A DNA stretch of 64,000 nucleotides from Micromonospora terminaliae (GCF_009671205.1 NZ_CP045309.1:372001-436000), one strand, 5' to 3'. Shown: positions 26,779-35,325, counted from the first letter of the stretch. Notes: generated by a model from the sequence alone, not told the origin. A program made the numbers and translations.

Positions 26779-26801
26779 CTGTCGGACCCAGCGCCTAGCG
26801 T
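26779..26801 (+). promoter_or_regulatory. PafBC (RecA-NDp)-type promoter of recA
   Basis: CTGTCGGAC-N8-TAGCGT resembles the mycobacterial LexA-independent DNA-damage promoter (TTGTCRGTG-N8-TAnnnT), with the exact 8-bp spacer. The -10 ends 6 bases before GTG 26808. Confidence 0.6.
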
Positions 26802-26855
26802 GTCCGCGTGACGCGAAGCTCAGGAAAGACGCCGGCGAAGGCAGGGGTGGCAACG

Positions 26856-27902
26856 ATGGCGGCAGGGCCGGACCGGGAGAAGGCACTCGACCTTGCTCTC
26901 GCTCAGATCGACAAGCAGTTCGGCAAGGGTTCGGTGATGCGGCTGGGGGAGCGGCCCGTCGTCCAGACGGCGGTCATCCCGACCAGCTCCATCGCGCTCG
27001 ACGTGGCGCTCGGCGTGGGCGGTCTGCCCCGCGGTCGGGTCGTGGAGATCTACGGTCCCGAGTCCAGCGGTAAGACCACGGTCGCCCTGCACGCGGTGGC
27101 CAACGCCCAGCGGGCCGGCGGCATCGCCGCCTTCATCGACGCCGAGCACGCGCTCGACCCGGAATACGCGAAGGCCCTCGGCGTCGACACCGACGCCCTG
27201 CTGGTCTCCCAGCCGGACACCGGCGAGCAGGCGCTGGAGATCGCCGACATGCTGGTCCGCTCCGGCGCCATCGACATCATCGTCATCGACTCGGTCGCCG
27301 CGCTCGTGCCGCGCGCCGAGATCGAGGGCGAGATGGGCGACAGCCACGTGGGTCTCCAGGCCCGGCTCATGAGCCAGGCGCTGCGGAAGATCACCGGTGT
27401 GCTCAACAACACCGGCACCACGGCGATCTTCATCAACCAGCTCCGCGAGAAGATCGGCGTGATGTTCGGCAGCCCGGAGACCACGACCGGTGGTCGGGCG
27501 CTGAAGTTCTACGCCTCGGTCCGGCTCGACGTGCGCCGCATCGAGAGCCTCAAGGACGGCACCGACGTGGTCGGCAACCGCACCCGGGTCAAGGTCGTGA
27601 AGAACAAGGTCGCGGCGCCGTTCAAGCAGGCCGAGTTCGACATCATGTACGGCAAGGGCATCTCCCGCGAGGGCTCGCTCATCGACGTCGGCGTGGAGCA
27701 GGCGATCATCCGCAAGTCCGGCGCCTGGTACACCTACGATGGCGACCAGCTCGGCCAGGGCAAGGAGAAGGCCCGCGAGTTCCTCCGCGAGAACCCGGAC
27801 GTGGCGGCCGAGATCGAGAAGAAGATCCTGGAGAAGCTCGGCGTCGGCACCGGCGCTGGCGACGCCGCCGGCGGCCCGGAGCTGCCGCCGGTCGACTTCT
27901 GA
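26856..27902 (+). CDS. recA: Recombinase RecA
   Basis: A 348-aa RecA: strand exchange, and co-protease for LexA self-cleavage. Walker A GPESSGKT (67-74), Walker B-type [10 protein letters not shown] (about 140-149), the loop L2 region ([21 protein letters not shown], 27460-27521) and an acidic C-terminus are intact; no intein is present. ATG 26856 with AGGGGTGG upstream gives the standard N-terminus [11 protein letters not shown]. An in-frame GTG at 26808 sits at the predicted start of a leaderless transcript and would add 16 residues. Two damage-responsive promoter elements precede it. recX follows after 14 bp. Confidence 0.97.
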   Translation: MAAGPDREKALDLALAQIDKQFGKGSVMRLGERPVVQTAVIPTSSIALDVALGVGGLPRGRVVEIYGPESSGKTTVALHAVANAQRAGGIAAFIDAEHALDPEYAKALGVDTDALLVSQPDTGEQALEIADMLVRSGAIDIIVIDSVAALVPRAEIEGEMGDSHVGLQARLMSQALRKITGVLNNTGTTAIFINQLREKIGVMFGSPETTTGGRALKFYASVRLDVRRIESLKDGTDVVGNRTRVKVVKNKVAAPFKQAEFDIMYGKGISREGSLIDVGVEQAIIRKSGAWYTYDGDQLGQGKEKAREFLRENPDVAAEIEKKILEKLGVGTGAGDAAGGPELPPVDF

Positions 27903-27916
27903 TCCCCGGCTGACCC

Positions 27917-28615
27917 GTGGCAGGACGACGCGCCCGCACGGGGCGTGGCTGGGACGCCAGCCCGCCCCGTCCGGGTGACGCCACCACTCCACCGCGGCCG
28001 CGCCGCGGCCGCCGTGGCCGCGGCGAGGAGCCCGCTGCCGAGGCGGCACCCGCGCCGCCCCGCGACGAGGCGGAGCTGGCCCGCGAGATCTGCCTGCGGC
28101 AGCTCGCGGTCCGGCCCCGCACCCGTGCCGAACTGGCCGGCGCCCTGGCCAAGCGGGGCATCTCCGAGGAGGTCGCCGACCAGGTCCTCGACCGCTACGA
28201 CGAGGTCGGCATCGTGGACGACGCCGCCTTCGCCCGGGCCTGGGTGAGCAGCCGGCACACCGGCCGCGGGCTGGCCCGCCGGGCGCTCGCCAACGAGCTG
28301 CGCCAGCGCGGCGTCGACGGCGAGGTGGCCGGCGCGGCCCTCGACGAGATCGACGAGGAGACCGAGGCGGAGACCGCCCGGGTCCTCGTGGAGCGGAAGC
28401 TCCGCTCGACCCGGGGCGAGCCCGACGCGGTGTTCCGTCGCCTCGTCGGGATGCTGGCCCGCAAGGGCTACCCGGCCGGCGTGGCCATCCGGGCCGTGAA
28501 GGACGCGCTGGCCGCGCAGAGCGCCGAGGCGGCCGAGTTCGCCGAGCACATCGACGCCGACGCCCTGGCCGACGCCGAGCACGACCTCGACCCCGCCGCC
28601 CGCCCCCTCGACTGA
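27917..28615 (+). CDS. recX: RecA regulatory protein RecX
   Basis: A 232-aa protein. An N-terminal Arg/Pro-rich low-complexity extension of about 50 residues precedes three RecX helical repeats (LAREICLRQLAVRPRTRAEL in 28078-28137, then VDDAAFARAWVSSRHTGRGLARRAL and FRRLVGMLARKGYP). RecX limits RecA filament extension. The GTG at 27917 is 14 bases after recA, so the two are co-transcribed. It is longer than E. coli RecX mainly through the basic N-terminal tail, common in actinomycetes. Confidence 0.95.
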   Translation: MAGRRARTGRGWDASPPRPGDATTPPRPRRGRRGRGEEPAAEAAPAPPRDEAELAREICLRQLAVRPRTRAELAGALAKRGISEEVADQVLDRYDEVGIVDDAAFARAWVSSRHTGRGLARRALANELRQRGVDGEVAGAALDEIDEETEAETARVLVERKLRSTRGEPDAVFRRLVGMLARKGYPAGVAIRAVKDALAAQSAEAAEFAEHIDADALADAEHDLDPAARPLD

Positions 28616-28651
28616 CCCCGACCGAGCGACGTCAGGATCCACCCGGACGCC

Positions 28652-28771
28652 CTCGCCCCGGCCGGTGCCGCCGGCGCCGGCGGCGAACGACTCGCCGCGG
28701 CCGGTGCCGCTGGCGGCGGCGGCGAACGACTCGCCGCGGCCGGTGCCGCTGGCGGCGGCGCCGACGAACGG
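28652..28771. repeat. Three tandem copies of a 39-bp GC-rich unit
   Basis: The unit begins CTCGCCGCGGCCGGTGCCGC and recurs at 28652, 28691 and 28730. Copies 1 and 3 have small changes. It fills the recX-to-BKACE gap. There is no spacer structure, so it is not a CRISPR array. Confidence 0.85.
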
Positions 28772-28797
28772 CTTGCACCGGTGGAAAGGTGGGCGGC

Positions 28798-29502
28798 GTG
28801 CTGAAGGCGTGTTTGAACGGCGGACGGCGGCGGGCGGAGCATCCGGCGGTGCCGGTGACGCCCGACGAGCTGGCCGCCGAGGCGGCCCGGTGCGCGGCGG
28901 CCGGCGTGGCAGCCGTGCACGTGCACCCCCGCGACGCCGACGGCGCCGAGTCGCTCGACCCGGGCGTCATCGCCGCGGCGGTCACCGCGATCCGGGCCGC
29001 CCGGCCCGGCCTGCCCGTCGGGGTGAGCACCGGCGCCTGGATCGCCCCCGAGCCCGCCGACCGGGTCGCCGCCGTCCGCGCCTGGACGGTGCTGCCCGAC
29101 TTCGCCTCGGTCAACGCCCACGAGCCCGGCGCGGCGGCCGTCGCGGCCGCCCTGCACGAGCGGGGCGTGCTGGTCGAGGCCGGCCTCTGGACGGCGGCGG
29201 CGGTCGACGCCTGGCGCCGCTGGCCGGCGCCGACCGGGCGGATCCTCGTCGAGTGCCTGGCCGACCCCGTCGACGTGGCCCTCGCCGACGCGGCCGCCAT
29301 CCTCGCCGCGCTGCCCGCCGACCGCCCGCCCGTGCTGCTGCACGGTGAGGGCCCGGCGACCTGGGCAGTGCTCGCCGAGGCGGTACGCCGCGGCCTCGAC
29401 ACCCGGATCGGCCTGGAGGACACCCTGGTCCTGCCGGACGGCGGCGTCGCACCGGACAACGTGGCACTGGTGAGGGCGGCCCGCGCCCTCGGCGCGCACT
29501 GA
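28798..29502 (+). CDS. BKACE (beta-keto acid cleavage enzyme, DUF849) family protein
   Basis: A 234-aa TIM-barrel enzyme of the BKACE family, which uses acetyl-CoA and a divalent metal to cleave beta-keto acids. The metal-binding HxH is in VHVHPRDADG (about residue 40). LVEAGLWT, LVECLAD, LLHGEGPAT and RIGLEDTLVLPDG follow in order. At 234 residues it is about 40 shorter than typical members, the loss being in loops between strands rather than at the catalytic motifs. GTG 28798 (GAAAGGTGGG upstream) is favoured over GTG 28789. The substrate is unknown. The location next to recX is not explained by function. Confidence 0.82.
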   Translation: MLKACLNGGRRRAEHPAVPVTPDELAAEAARCAAAGVAAVHVHPRDADGAESLDPGVIAAAVTAIRAARPGLPVGVSTGAWIAPEPADRVAAVRAWTVLPDFASVNAHEPGAAAVAAALHERGVLVEAGLWTAAAVDAWRRWPAPTGRILVECLADPVDVALADAAAILAALPADRPPVLLHGEGPATWAVLAEAVRRGLDTRIGLEDTLVLPDGGVAPDNVALVRAARALGAH

Positions 29503-29641
29503 TCCAGCAACCGCGCCCGCAGGGCCGGCAACCGCGCTCGCCCCGGCCCGCTACGGCGCTCGCCGGGGCGGCTACCGCGTTGGCGGGGGTCGGCTTCCGC
29601 GCTCGCCGTGGCCGGCGCTGGCGGGGCGGCGACCGCTCGCC

Positions 29642-29915
29642 GGGTCGGCGGCAGCGCTGACTGGCTCGTGCTTCGCGCCTGGTGGTCCAACGATCTGCGA
29701 CCGCTCGGACTGGTGCCCTCGCTGCTGTGCCGCGCTACCGGGGGAGATCTTGGCCTGGCAGGGCTGGCAACCGCGCTGGCGGGGCCGGCAACCGCGCTGG
29801 CCGGGTCGGCGACAGCGCTGGCTGGGTCGTGCTTCGCGCTTGGTGCCGCGGCGATCTGCGACCGCTCGGACTGGTGCCCTCGCTGCTGTTCAGCGCTACC
29901 CGGCGGAGATCTTGG
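29642..29915. repeat. Direct duplication of about 112 bp
   Basis: 29642-29753 and 29803-29915 share almost all bases, including CGATCTGCGACCGCTCGGAC and GAGATCTTGG at the end. The period is 161-162 bp. Only the second copy runs on into a complete palindrome (29907-29956). Confidence 0.85.
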
Positions 29916-29956
29916 TAGGAAATGGCCCCTATAGGGGCCACTTCGTACCAAGATCT
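29907..29956. repeat. Near-perfect 50-bp palindrome bounded by AGATCT
   Basis: Two 25-base arms meet at 29931/29932 with only two mismatched pairs; the core TGGCCCCTATAGGGGCCA is perfect. Outer ends are AGATCTTGGTA and TACCAAGATCT. It would form a cruciform or a very strong hairpin. Confidence 0.9.
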
Positions 29957-29980
29957 TCAAGCGGCCGGGTGTCGGCGTGG

Positions 29981-30027
29981 GATCTTGGAGAGTTGGCGTG
30001 CGCCTCGAACGGAAAGTCTCCAAGATC
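29981..30027. repeat. Second GATCTTGG...CCAAGATC inverted repeat
   Basis: GATCTTGGAGAGTT (29981-29994) pairs with AAGTCTCCAAGATC (30014-30027) at 13 of 14 positions. The 19-base loop itself contains GGCG-TG-CGCC. Confidence 0.85.
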
Positions 30028-30368
30028 TGTCAGTCGTCGTCCGAGCGGAGCCTCAGTGTGTGAGTCGTTGACGACGTCAGGTCCACACGCGGCGGTGGAG
30101 TACCCGGGACTGAGCCGCCGCCACCTTCGCGGAGAGCTCGGCGGGCGGTGAAACGCGAATCACTCTTGCGGAAAGTTCTGGGGTCGGCGGAGTCGACGAC
30201 GAGTCACCCCGGAACCCGGCCGGCACGGTCGCGTTGCGGCTCTGAGCAGGTCGGGAGCGTGACCGAGGCGGCCCGGAGGGGTGAGTTTTGTCCAGCCGTG
30301 TCCGGCATCTGGACAGCGCTGAGTGACGCCTCAACTTCTCTCCGTCCGGGTGGTTTGATCATGAGTCC

Positions 30369-30398
30369 TTGACCGAACGGCCCCTCGCGACCTAGCCT
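30369..30398 (+). promoter_or_regulatory. Sigma70-type promoter upstream of rny
   Basis: TTGACC (30369-30374), 18-bp spacer, TAGCCT (30393-30398). Transcription from here would start near 30405 and give a leader of about 500 bases before the rny ATG. Confidence 0.55.
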
Positions 30399-30404
30399 CG
30401 CCAT

Positions 30405-30684
30405 ACAGGCTCACTTTGCCCGACCAGCGCAGGCTAAGCGCACAACATAGATCGCGTAACAGAACAGCATCACTTTGGCCAGCTACACCGGCCTTTGACG
30501 GCAAGCTCCGGGACGGTGCGTCCGGAGCCGACCCGACAACTGCAACCGGCCGCCGGCGATGTCCCCACGGGGGCACCGCCGACGGAAAGCTACCCACAGC
30601 CAGCCGCTCCGGTCGGGCGTCCAGAGCCGCAGGTGCGTGCCGTCCGCACGCCGCCTGCGGTGCCGACGTTCAGGGGAGGCGGCC
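30405..30684 (+). other. Long 5' leader of rny with predicted hairpins
   Basis: No gene is seen. GCTCCGG (30503-30509) and CCGGAGC (30520-30526) form a perfect stem, and a second nested stem surrounds GTCCCCACGGGGGC near 30560-30575. I compared it from memory with c-di-AMP, c-di-GMP and SAM riboswitch cores and saw no match. Confidence 0.35.
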
Positions 30685-30906
30685 ATGGCGGGGCGGCAGA
30701 GGTTCACCGGCGGTCTTCCACGCGCTGCCGGCCGCTCCTCGCCGGCCGATGGCCCGGGCTCGCCCGGAATGGACTCGCCGGCCGCCGGCCCGGGCTTGCC
30801 GCGAGCGAACGCGCCGGACCGCAGCGAAGCGGGCGTGCCGGACCGCGGCGGAGCAGGCCTGCCGGACCTGATCGGCGTGAGCGGCCGGTCCGGAGCGGGC
30901 GCATGA
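30685..30906 (+). CDS. Candidate small leader protein coupled to rny (73 aa)
   Basis: ATG 30685 is preceded by an excellent Shine-Dalgarno sequence (AGGGGAGG, 30672-30679). The frame ends with TGA overlapping the rny ATG (ATGA at 30903), so ribosomes would pass directly to rny. Third codon positions are mostly G or C. The product is Gly/Pro/Ala/Arg-rich and low in complexity (MAGRQRFTGGLPRAAGRSS at the start), with no recognisable domain. It may matter only as a translated leader that sets rny expression. A chance open frame in GC-rich DNA is the alternative. Confidence 0.42.
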   Translation: MAGRQRFTGGLPRAAGRSSPADGPGSPGMDSPAAGPGLPRANAPDRSEAGVPDRGGAGLPDLIGVSGRSGAGA

Positions 30907-32669
30907 GCGCCTTCGACGTCGTCATCCTCGCGGTGGTGCTGCTGCTCGTCGTCGTGGTGGTCGGTGCCGTCCTGTTCGGCGTGCGTACCCTGCGGCGGCT
31001 GAACTTCGCGCCCGCACCGGAGGACCCGGCCTTCATCGCCGAGAAGGACCGCCAGGAGCAGTCCCTCGCGGCCCTGCGGAGCGCCGCCGACGAGGCGAAC
31101 AGCACGATCGACGTGGCGAAGTCGGCCGCCGCTGCGGCCCGTACCGAGGCGGCCGCCGCGAAGGCCGAGGCGAAGGCGGCCCGGGCCGAGGCACGGCGGG
31201 TGCTCGACGACGCCCGGGCCGAGGCCGACACGGTGCTGGAGCGCGCGCACAAGCAGGCCGAGGCGGACGCCGAACAGCTTCGCGCCGCCGCCCGGCGCAG
31301 CGGTGAGCGGGAGGTGGCCGTGCTCGCGGCGACCACCCGGGAGCAGGCCGCCGAGGTCGAGCGCCGGGCGGCCCGGATGGACGAGCGGGAACGGCTGCAC
31401 ACCGAGGAGGTGGAGCGGCTCGCCGAGCGGGAGCGGCAGCTCACCGCCGCCAGCGCCGCGCTCGCCGCGCGGGAGGCCGCAATCGTGGAGCGGGAGCAGG
31501 CGCTCACCGAGGCGGAGGAGCAGCGCCGCCGCGAGCTGGAGCGGGTGGCCGGGCTGACCGCCGACTCGGCGCGCGCCGAGCTGGTCGAGTCCATCGAGGG
31601 GCAGGCCAAGCGGGAGGCCGCGCTGCTGGTCCGGGAGATCGAGGCCGACGCCCGTGGTACCGCCGAGCAGCGGGCCCGGCACATCGTGGTCGACGCCATC
31701 CAGCGGGTGGCCAGCGAGCAGACCGCGGAGAGCGTCGTCAGCGTCCTGCACCTGCCCGGGGACGAGATGAAGGGGCGGATCATCGGCCGGGAGGGCCGCA
31801 ACATCCGCGCCTTCGAGTCGGTCACCGGGGTCAACCTGATCATCGACGACACCCCCGAGGCGGTCCTGCTCTCCTGCTTCGACCCGGTACGCCGGGAGGT
31901 CGGCCGGCTCACGCTCGAGAAGCTGGTGCTGGACGGCCGGATCCACCCGCACCGGATCGAGGAGGTCTACGACCTGGCCCGGCACGAGGTGGAGGAGCTG
32001 TGCCACCGGGCCGCCGAGGACGCCCTCGTCGAGGTCGGCATCACCGAGATCCACCCGGAGCTGGTCACCCTGCTCGGCCGGCTGCGTTACCGGACGTCGT
32101 ACGGGCAGAACGTGCTCAAGCACCTCGTGGAGACCGCGCACATCGCCGGGATCATGGCCGCGGAGCTGCGGCTGGACGTACCGACGATCAAGCGCTGCGC
32201 GTTCCTGCACGACATCGGCAAGGCGCTCACCCACGAGGTGGAGGGCAGCCACGCGATCATCGGCGCCGACCTGGCCCGGAAGTACGGGGAGAGCGAGGAC
32301 GTGGTGCACGCCATCGAGGCGCACCACAACGAGGTGCCGCCGCAGACCATCGAGGCGGTGCTCACCCAGGCGTCGGACGCCTGCTCGGGCGGGCGGCCGG
32401 GGGCCCGGCGGGAGAGCCTGGAGGCGTACGTCAAGCGGCTGGAGCGGATCGAGGAGATCGCGGCCGGCAAGCTCGGCGTGGAGAAGGTCTTCGCCATGCA
32501 GGCCGGACGGGAGATCCGGGTGATGGTCAAGCCGGAGGACGTCGACGACATCGGCGCGGCGGTCCTGGCCCGGGACGTGGCGAAGCAGATCGAGGAGGAG
32601 CTGACCTACCCCGGTCAGATCCGGGTGACGGTGGTCCGCGAGTCCCGGGTCACCGAGATCGCCCGCTGA
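30903..32669 (+). CDS. rny: Ribonuclease Y
   Basis: A 588-aa endoribonuclease of mRNA decay. An N-terminal membrane anchor (VVILAVVLLLVVVVVGAVLF, residues about 5-24) precedes a long Ala/Glu/Arg-rich coiled coil (about 45-260). A KH RNA-binding domain follows (GRIIGREGRNIRAFE, about 293-307), then an HD phosphohydrolase domain with HDIGK near residue 436 and HAIEAHHNEVPPQT. ATG 30903 starts just before the anchor. A longer frame to 30495 exists, but its extra part has poor codon use and would put the anchor internally. It ends in a strong bidirectional terminator. Confidence 0.93.
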   Translation: MSAFDVVILAVVLLLVVVVVGAVLFGVRTLRRLNFAPAPEDPAFIAEKDRQEQSLAALRSAADEANSTIDVAKSAAAAARTEAAAAKAEAKAARAEARRVLDDARAEADTVLERAHKQAEADAEQLRAAARRSGEREVAVLAATTREQAAEVERRAARMDERERLHTEEVERLAERERQLTAASAALAAREAAIVEREQALTEAEEQRRRELERVAGLTADSARAELVESIEGQAKREAALLVREIEADARGTAEQRARHIVVDAIQRVASEQTAESVVSVLHLPGDEMKGRIIGREGRNIRAFESVTGVNLIIDDTPEAVLLSCFDPVRREVGRLTLEKLVLDGRIHPHRIEEVYDLARHEVEELCHRAAEDALVEVGITEIHPELVTLLGRLRYRTSYGQNVLKHLVETAHIAGIMAAELRLDVPTIKRCAFLHDIGKALTHEVEGSHAIIGADLARKYGESEDVVHAIEAHHNEVPPQTIEAVLTQASDACSGGRPGARRESLEAYVKRLERIEEIAAGKLGVEKVFAMQAGREIRVMVKPEDVDDIGAAVLARDVAKQIEEELTYPGQIRVTVVRESRVTEIAR

Positions 32670-32687
32670 CGACCGCGACGACGCGAA

Positions 32688-32721
32688 AAGGGCCGGCCCG
32701 GAAACCTCCGGGCCGGCCCTT
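32688..32721. terminator. Bidirectional terminator between rny and gluD
   Basis: Perfect 14-bp stem AAGGGCCGGCCCGG with loop AAACCT, flanked by CGCG on both sides. It serves the two convergent units. Confidence 0.85.
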
Positions 32722-32737
32722 CGCGACAGGCGGGCGG

Positions 32738-33700
32738 TCAGGTGGCGGTGCCGGCGACGGCTTCCGTGCCGAGCTCGGTGCCGCCGGCCCCGGTGCGGGG
32801 GGCGGAGCGGCGGCCCTGGCTGAGCCGGCGCTGAACGAACTGCGCCAGCTTCGACAGCGAGTAGTTCACCGCGATGAACAGTACCGCGATCACCGCGTAG
32901 ACCTGGATCGGGTTGCCCAGCACGCCGATGATCTGCTTGCCGATGTTGAGGGTCTCCTCGTAGCTGATGATGAAGCCGAGCGAGGTGTCCTTGAGCACCA
33001 CGACGAGCTGGCTGATCAGCGCCGGAAGCATGATCCGGAACGCCTGCGGCAGCAGGATCATCCGGGTGGTCTGGGCGGGCGAGAGCCCGATCGCGGCGGC
33101 GGCCTCGGCCTGGCCGCCGGGCAGGCCCTCCATGCCGGACCGGAGGATCTCGGCGATGACCACCGAGTTGTAGATGGTCAGGCCGATGACCAGGTACCAC
33201 AGCGTGTCGAAGGTGACGCCGAACTCGGGGAAGCCGCGGGCCACGAAGAAGATGGTGATGACCACCGGCAGGCCCCGGAAGACCTCGACGCAGACCCGGG
33301 TCAGCGCGGACAGCACCCAGCTCAGCCCGCGCAGCAGGTACGCCACCGGCGTCGCCAACCCGGTGAAGCGCCGCCGGGTCAGGCTCTTGAGCTGGATCCG
33401 CAGCACGGCGATCAGGGTGCCGACCACGAGGGAGGCGACGATGGCCAGTACGGCGGCGGTCAGCGTGTTCTTCAGGCCGAGGCCGATCCGGTCCCAGACC
33501 TGGGAGAAGTTCTCGTTCGAGGGGTCGACCAGCGGCCCCCACAGCTCCATCGAGAACTGACCCTTGTCGGCCAGCGGCCGGTAGATCAGGAAGTACGCCC
33601 CGACCAGCACGACCACGGTGGCGACCAGGCTGCTGATGAGGGTGATCCGCCGCTGGCGGGGACCGGGGACGTCGTAGAGGACACTGTTCTGCTGGCTCAT
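32738..33700 (-). CDS. gluD: Glutamate ABC transporter permease GluD
   Basis: A 320-aa permease of the polar amino acid (HisM/GltK) family. An N-terminal cytoplasmic stretch and first helix are followed by a long periplasmic insert (residues about 45-75), then the transporter core with an EAA loop (GQAEAAAAIGLSPAQTTRMI). The C-terminal tail is about 40 residues and hydrophilic. ATG 33700 overlaps the gluC stop (ATGA). Last gene of gluABCD. The arrangement gluA-B-C-D near recA-recX matches what is known in corynebacteria. Confidence 0.92.
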   Translation of the reverse strand: MSQQNSVLYDVPGPRQRRITLISSLVATVVVLVGAYFLIYRPLADKGQFSMELWGPLVDPSNENFSQVWDRIGLGLKNTLTAAVLAIVASLVVGTLIAVLRIQLKSLTRRRFTGLATPVAYLLRGLSWVLSALTRVCVEVFRGLPVVITIFFVARGFPEFGVTFDTLWYLVIGLTIYNSVVIAEILRSGMEGLPGGQAEAAAAIGLSPAQTTRMILLPQAFRIMLPALISQLVVVLKDTSLGFIISYEETLNIGKQIIGVLGNPIQVYAVIAVLFIAVNYSLSKLAQFVQRRLSQGRRSAPRTGAGGTELGTEAVAGTAT

Positions 33701-34404
33701 CGGGCCACCGCCTGTCGCTTCTCGATCCGGTCGAGGAGGGCTCCGAGCGGCACGGTCATGATGAGGTATCCGACGGAGATGCCGATGGCGACGGGGATGA
33801 AGGCATAGCCCTCGGCCCCGGTGAGCTGGTCGGCGGTCGCCGACAGGTCACCGACCACGCCGAAGAAGCCGATCAGCGCCGAGTTCTTGATCATCGCGAT
33901 GATCACCGAGCCGAGCGGCACCACGGAGGCCTTCCAGGACTGCGGCAGCACCACGTACCGGAGGTTCTGGCCGAAGGTGAGGCCGAGCGACCGGGCGGCC
34001 TCCGCCTGCCCGGCGGGGACCGCGTTCACACCGGACCGCAACGCCTCGCAGACGAACGCCGCCGTGTAGAGCACCAGGGCGATCAGCGCGAAGCGGAAGT
34101 ACGGCAGGTCCGTGCCGAGCCGGCTGAAGACGGCGTCCAGCCCCGGGATGCGCAGGAAGTCGGCGTTGGAGCCGAGCGCCGGCAGCCCGAAGGCGGCGAA
34201 GAACATCACCACGGTCAGCGGCATGTTCCGGAAGACGTTCACGTAACCGGTGCCGAGCGCCCGCAGCGGCGGCACCGGGGAGATCCGGAGCACCGCCACG
34301 ACGGCGCCCAGGATCAGGGCGCCGATCGCGGCGAGCACGCAGATCTGGAGGGTGAGCCAGAATCCACCCGCGAAGACGTCGAACTTGTCGATGAGCACAC
34401 TCAC
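33697..34404 (-). CDS. gluC: Glutamate ABC transporter permease GluC
   Basis: A 235-aa polar amino acid permease with about five helices and the EAA loop (GQAEAARSLGLTFGQNLRYV). The GTG start at 34404 is preceded by GGGGAGGAAG. It lies 42 bp after gluB and overlaps gluD by four bases. It forms the membrane channel together with GluD. Confidence 0.92.
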   Translation of the reverse strand: MSVLIDKFDVFAGGFWLTLQICVLAAIGALILGAVVAVLRISPVPPLRALGTGYVNVFRNMPLTVVMFFAAFGLPALGSNADFLRIPGLDAVFSRLGTDLPYFRFALIALVLYTAAFVCEALRSGVNAVPAGQAEAARSLGLTFGQNLRYVVLPQSWKASVVPLGSVIIAMIKNSALIGFFGVVGDLSATADQLTGAEGYAFIPVAIGISVGYLIMTVPLGALLDRIEKRQAVAR

Positions 34405-34446
34405 GGGTCGGACTTCCTCCCCACCCTCCAGATCGAACGGGTCAGA

Positions 34447-35325
34447 TCAGTAGCGGTTGACGGTCGGCGGGTTGCCCAGCTCGGCGCCGAACTTGCCCGC
34501 GGTGTCGTCCCAGGCCTTCTTCCAGCTGCCGTCGCCGAACGCCTTCTCCAGCGTGTCGTTGACGAAGTTGCGGAAGTCGGTGTCCTCCTTCTTCACCCCG
34601 ATGCCGTACGGCTCCTTGGTGAAGTTGTCGCCGGCCAGCTTGAAGGAGGCCTCGTCCTTGGCGATGTAGCCGAGCAGGATGACGTTGTCCGTGGTGACGG
34701 CGTCCACCTGGCCGCCCTTCAGGGCGTCACGGCACTTGTCGTAGGTGTCGAAGAGCACCACCTGGGTGGCGACGTCCTTGACGTACTTCTTGATGTTCTC
34801 GGCCGGGGTCGAGCCGGTCACCGAGCAGACCTTCTTGGTCCCGTCCTTGAACGAGTCCGGGCCGGTGATGGCGGTGTCGTCCTTCTTCACCAGGATGTTC
34901 TGGCCGGCCTCGTAGTACGGCCCGGCGAAGGCGATGCGCTCCTTGCGCTTGTCGTTGATCGTGTAGGTCGCGGCGACCAGGTCGACGGTGCCGTTGACGA
35001 TCACGTCCTCACGGACCTTGGACGGCGTCTCCACCCACTCGATCTTGTCCTCGGGGATGCCGAGCTCCTTGACGATGATCTTCGCGACCTCGACGTCGAA
35101 GCCCTCCGGCTTGCCCGACAGCCCCTTCAGGCCGAAGCCCGGCTGGTCGAACTTCGTGCCGATCTTGATCTTCTGGGCCTTGTTGAGCTTCTCCATGGTG
35201 CTGCCGGCGGCGAAGGACTTGCTGCCCGAGCCGGTGCCCTCGTCGCCGTCGTCACCACCGCAGGCGGCCAGGCCCAGCGCCAGGGTCGCCGCCGCGGCGA
35301 CCGCGGCCACGCGCTTGAAACGCAT
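34447..35325 (-). CDS. gluB: Glutamate ABC transporter binding lipoprotein GluB
   Basis: A 292-aa lipoprotein. The signal peptide has lipobox LAAC (Cys22), followed by an Asp/Glu/Gly-rich linker. The SBP_bac_3 domain includes GTKFDQPGFGLKG, VDLVAATYTINDKRKERI and KKVCSVTGSTPAENIKKYV, close to Corynebacterium GluB at the same positions. ATG 35325 has AAGGAG 6 bases upstream; two upstream in-frame ATGs would give an unlikely signal peptide. It captures glutamate (or related acidic amino acids) outside the membrane for GluC/GluD. Confidence 0.93.
   Translation of the reverse strand: MRFKRVAAVAAAATLALGLAACGGDDGDEGTGSGSKSFAAGSTMEKLNKAQKIKIGTKFDQPGFGLKGLSGKPEGFDVEVAKIIVKELGIPEDKIEWVETPSKVREDVIVNGTVDLVAATYTINDKRKERIAFAGPYYEAGQNILVKKDDTAITGPDSFKDGTKKVCSVTGSTPAENIKKYVKDVATQVVLFDTYDKCRDALKGGQVDAVTTDNVILLGYIAKDEASFKLAGDNFTKEPYGIGVKKEDTDFRNFVNDTLEKAFGDGSWKKAWDDTAGKFGAELGNPPTVNRY

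Larger units (their letters stand above)
29503..30368. other. Gene-free repeat-rich interval between BKACE and rny
   Basis: About 870 bp without a convincing gene: frames here are low-complexity and lack ribosome-binding sites. It holds degenerate GGCAACCGCGCTGGC-type repeats, a 112-bp direct duplication, two long GATC-bounded palindromes and, from 30030 on, unremarkable sequence leading to the rny promoter. Confidence 0.7.

Noticed and set aside
28652..28771. CRISPR-like array
   Set aside because: Only three contiguous 39-bp copies with no unique spacers and no cas genes.
29608..30151. Short open frames in the repeat-rich interval
   Set aside because: They simply read through the GGCAACCGCGCTGGC-type repeats, lack ribosome-binding sites and have no domain.
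30495..30902. N-terminal extension of rny by 136 codons
   Set aside because: Codon third positions are less GC-biased than in rny, the sequence is disordered, and it would place the membrane anchor internally.
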